A stretch of 64,000 nt of DNA from Secundilactobacillus silagincola (GTDB taxonomy: Bacteria; Bacillota; Bacilli; Lactobacillales; Lactobacillaceae), in assembly GCF_002583405.1 (NCBI RefSeq), contig NZ_BCMJ01000004.1, forward strand, positions 1 to 64,000, read 5' to 3'. The first letter of the stretch is position 1, and each line of letters starts with the position of its first letter. Positions 63,371 through 64,000 of the stretch are shown in pieces. Under the pieces are notes generated by a model. That model saw nothing but the letters and a program-made list of their open reading frames with translations. It did not search any database and had not been told where the DNA came from. Both the position numbers and the translations under genes were made by a program.

Positions 63371-63885
63371 TAATCATCCAGCGCATCCACAATATCCTGC
63401 TTATCCAGCACCATGCCAATCGTATTCTGGAACATGTCATAATCCTTCATACTGACGATGACATAACGGCCGATACCCTCTTCCGTGATGAAGACAGGCT
63501 GAAAATCATACACATGCGCTAATAACTGCTTAGGCTGTTTCAACGCACTCATTGGCCGAATCAACGTTTCTTTTGGTGCAATCAGGTGCTTAAAGCGGTC
63601 TAGTTCCACGTTAATGAAGGTTGGCATTTCATCTGCGTCACCCTCAGGTAATGTTTCTTCCGGCTCAGGTAAATCTTCGTGATCCATCACCCGTTCCATC
63701 AGCAGTGTCCCAATCATTTCCCGTCCTCGAGTCAGAACGTCATAGATGGATTTGCCACCTACTGTATGATCAACTACTGGCATGTACATCTGGTAAGGCA
63801 GTTCTTCTCGTTCATCATGGCGAATTAAGCCAGAATAAGTGAGATACATTGGTGCAAGTGAATCTGCTGTATTAAAAAAGTCCAT
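63370..63885 (-). CDS. Hypothetical protein with Phd/YefM-like C-terminal domain
   Basis: The 171-residue acidic protein has an N-terminal part of unknown type (MDFFNTADSLAPMYLTYSG, about 1-105). The C-terminal half (ETLIRPMSALKQPKQLLAHVYDFQPVFITEEGIGRYVIVSMKDYDMFQN) has the strand-helix pattern of Phd/YefM antitoxins. No toxin gene is adjacent, so it may be a regulator or a diverged antitoxin. ATG 63885 follows GGGGT. A family 1 repeat starts at its stop codon. Confidence 0.7.
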   Translation of the reverse strand: MDFFNTADSLAPMYLTYSGLIRHDEREELPYQMYMPVVDHTVGGKSIYDVLTRGREMIGTLLMERVMDHEDLPEPEETLPEGDADEMPTFINVELDRFKHLIAPKETLIRPMSALKQPKQLLAHVYDFQPVFITEEGIGRYVIVSMKDYDMFQNTIGMVLDKQDIVDALDD

Positions 63886-63930
63886 CGTGTTACCCCGTTT
63901 TCGTTTAATCGTTACAAGGATAACTATGCG

Positions 63931-64000
63931 ATGGACTTTGATTTAGTTAATCTGAATTTGAACCAGCTGGCATCGTTCCAACCACGACGCACGATATACG
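63931..64000 (+). CDS. Possible start of a divergent gene (cut by the window edge)
   Basis: ATG 63931, ten bases after AAGGA, opens a frame MDFDLVNLNLNQLASFQ that stays open to the edge (23 codons). Too short to identify. Confidence 0.35.
   Translation, partial: MDFDLVNLNLNQLASFQPRRTIY

Overview
The window is a low-to-mid GC Firmicutes chromosome segment, most likely a heterofermentative lactobacillus of the Levilactobacillus brevis / Lentilactobacillus type. Evidence: three proteins with the N-terminal layout of L. brevis-type S-layer proteins (positions 48409-58285), an IMP dehydrogenase without CBS domains, a KxYKxGKxW-type surface protein, DUF5776 and DUF951 proteins, and the rsmG-noc-parA-parB-DUF951-ychF-DUF1129 order that in lactobacilli usually lies near the replication origin. 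About 85% of genes are on the minus strand.

Layout. 1-3707: N-terminal part of a large lectin-like surface protein. 4.1-9.1 kb: MIP channel, gpmA, signal peptidase I, an AI-2E-family permease and a membrane-anchored protein, followed on the plus strand by cfa (9.3-10.5 kb). 10.9-17 kb: azlCD amino-acid exporter, D,D-carboxypeptidase, an OmpR-type two-component system and guaB. 17.3-22.9 kb: the chromosome partition / nucleoid occlusion block. 23-23.6 kb: a gene-free nest of palindromic repeats. 23.7-29.5 kb: nucleoside salvage (nucleoside hydrolase, purine permease, CNT nucleoside transporter, ribose-5-phosphate isomerase). 29.7-38.6 kb: one 2957-residue LPXTG adhesin. 38.8-40.6 kb: a lone TnpB element beside a ComX-like sigma factor. 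41-60 kb: an almost unbroken exoprotein region with metalloproteases, NlpC/P60 and C39-like peptidases, S-layer proteins, a leucine-rich-repeat protein, a CAP protein and two unusual paralogous cytoplasmic coiled-coil proteins. 60-64 kb: an aminotransferase divergent from a LysR regulator, and two poorly characterised genes.

Most striking is a family of about twelve 40-130 bp structured repeats scattered through the whole window (called 'family 1' below). Sense copies start TA(A/G)(A/G)GTG and end near GAACACGTTTCGGC. They fold into a long multi-part hairpin whose arms vary between copies but remain complementary. Six loci place them at or within a few bases of a stop codon, always in the sense of the upstream gene (gpmA, cfa, ychF, the NlpC/P60 gene and two genes at 62-64 kb). 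One copy appears to have landed inside another palindromic repeat, so the family looks mobile. No transposase for it is visible here.

Many starts were moved from the longest possible frame to the codon with a proper Shine-Dalgarno spacing; six of these are TTG. No rRNA, tRNA, CRISPR array or prophage was seen. All names rest on motif reading by eye, without database searches.
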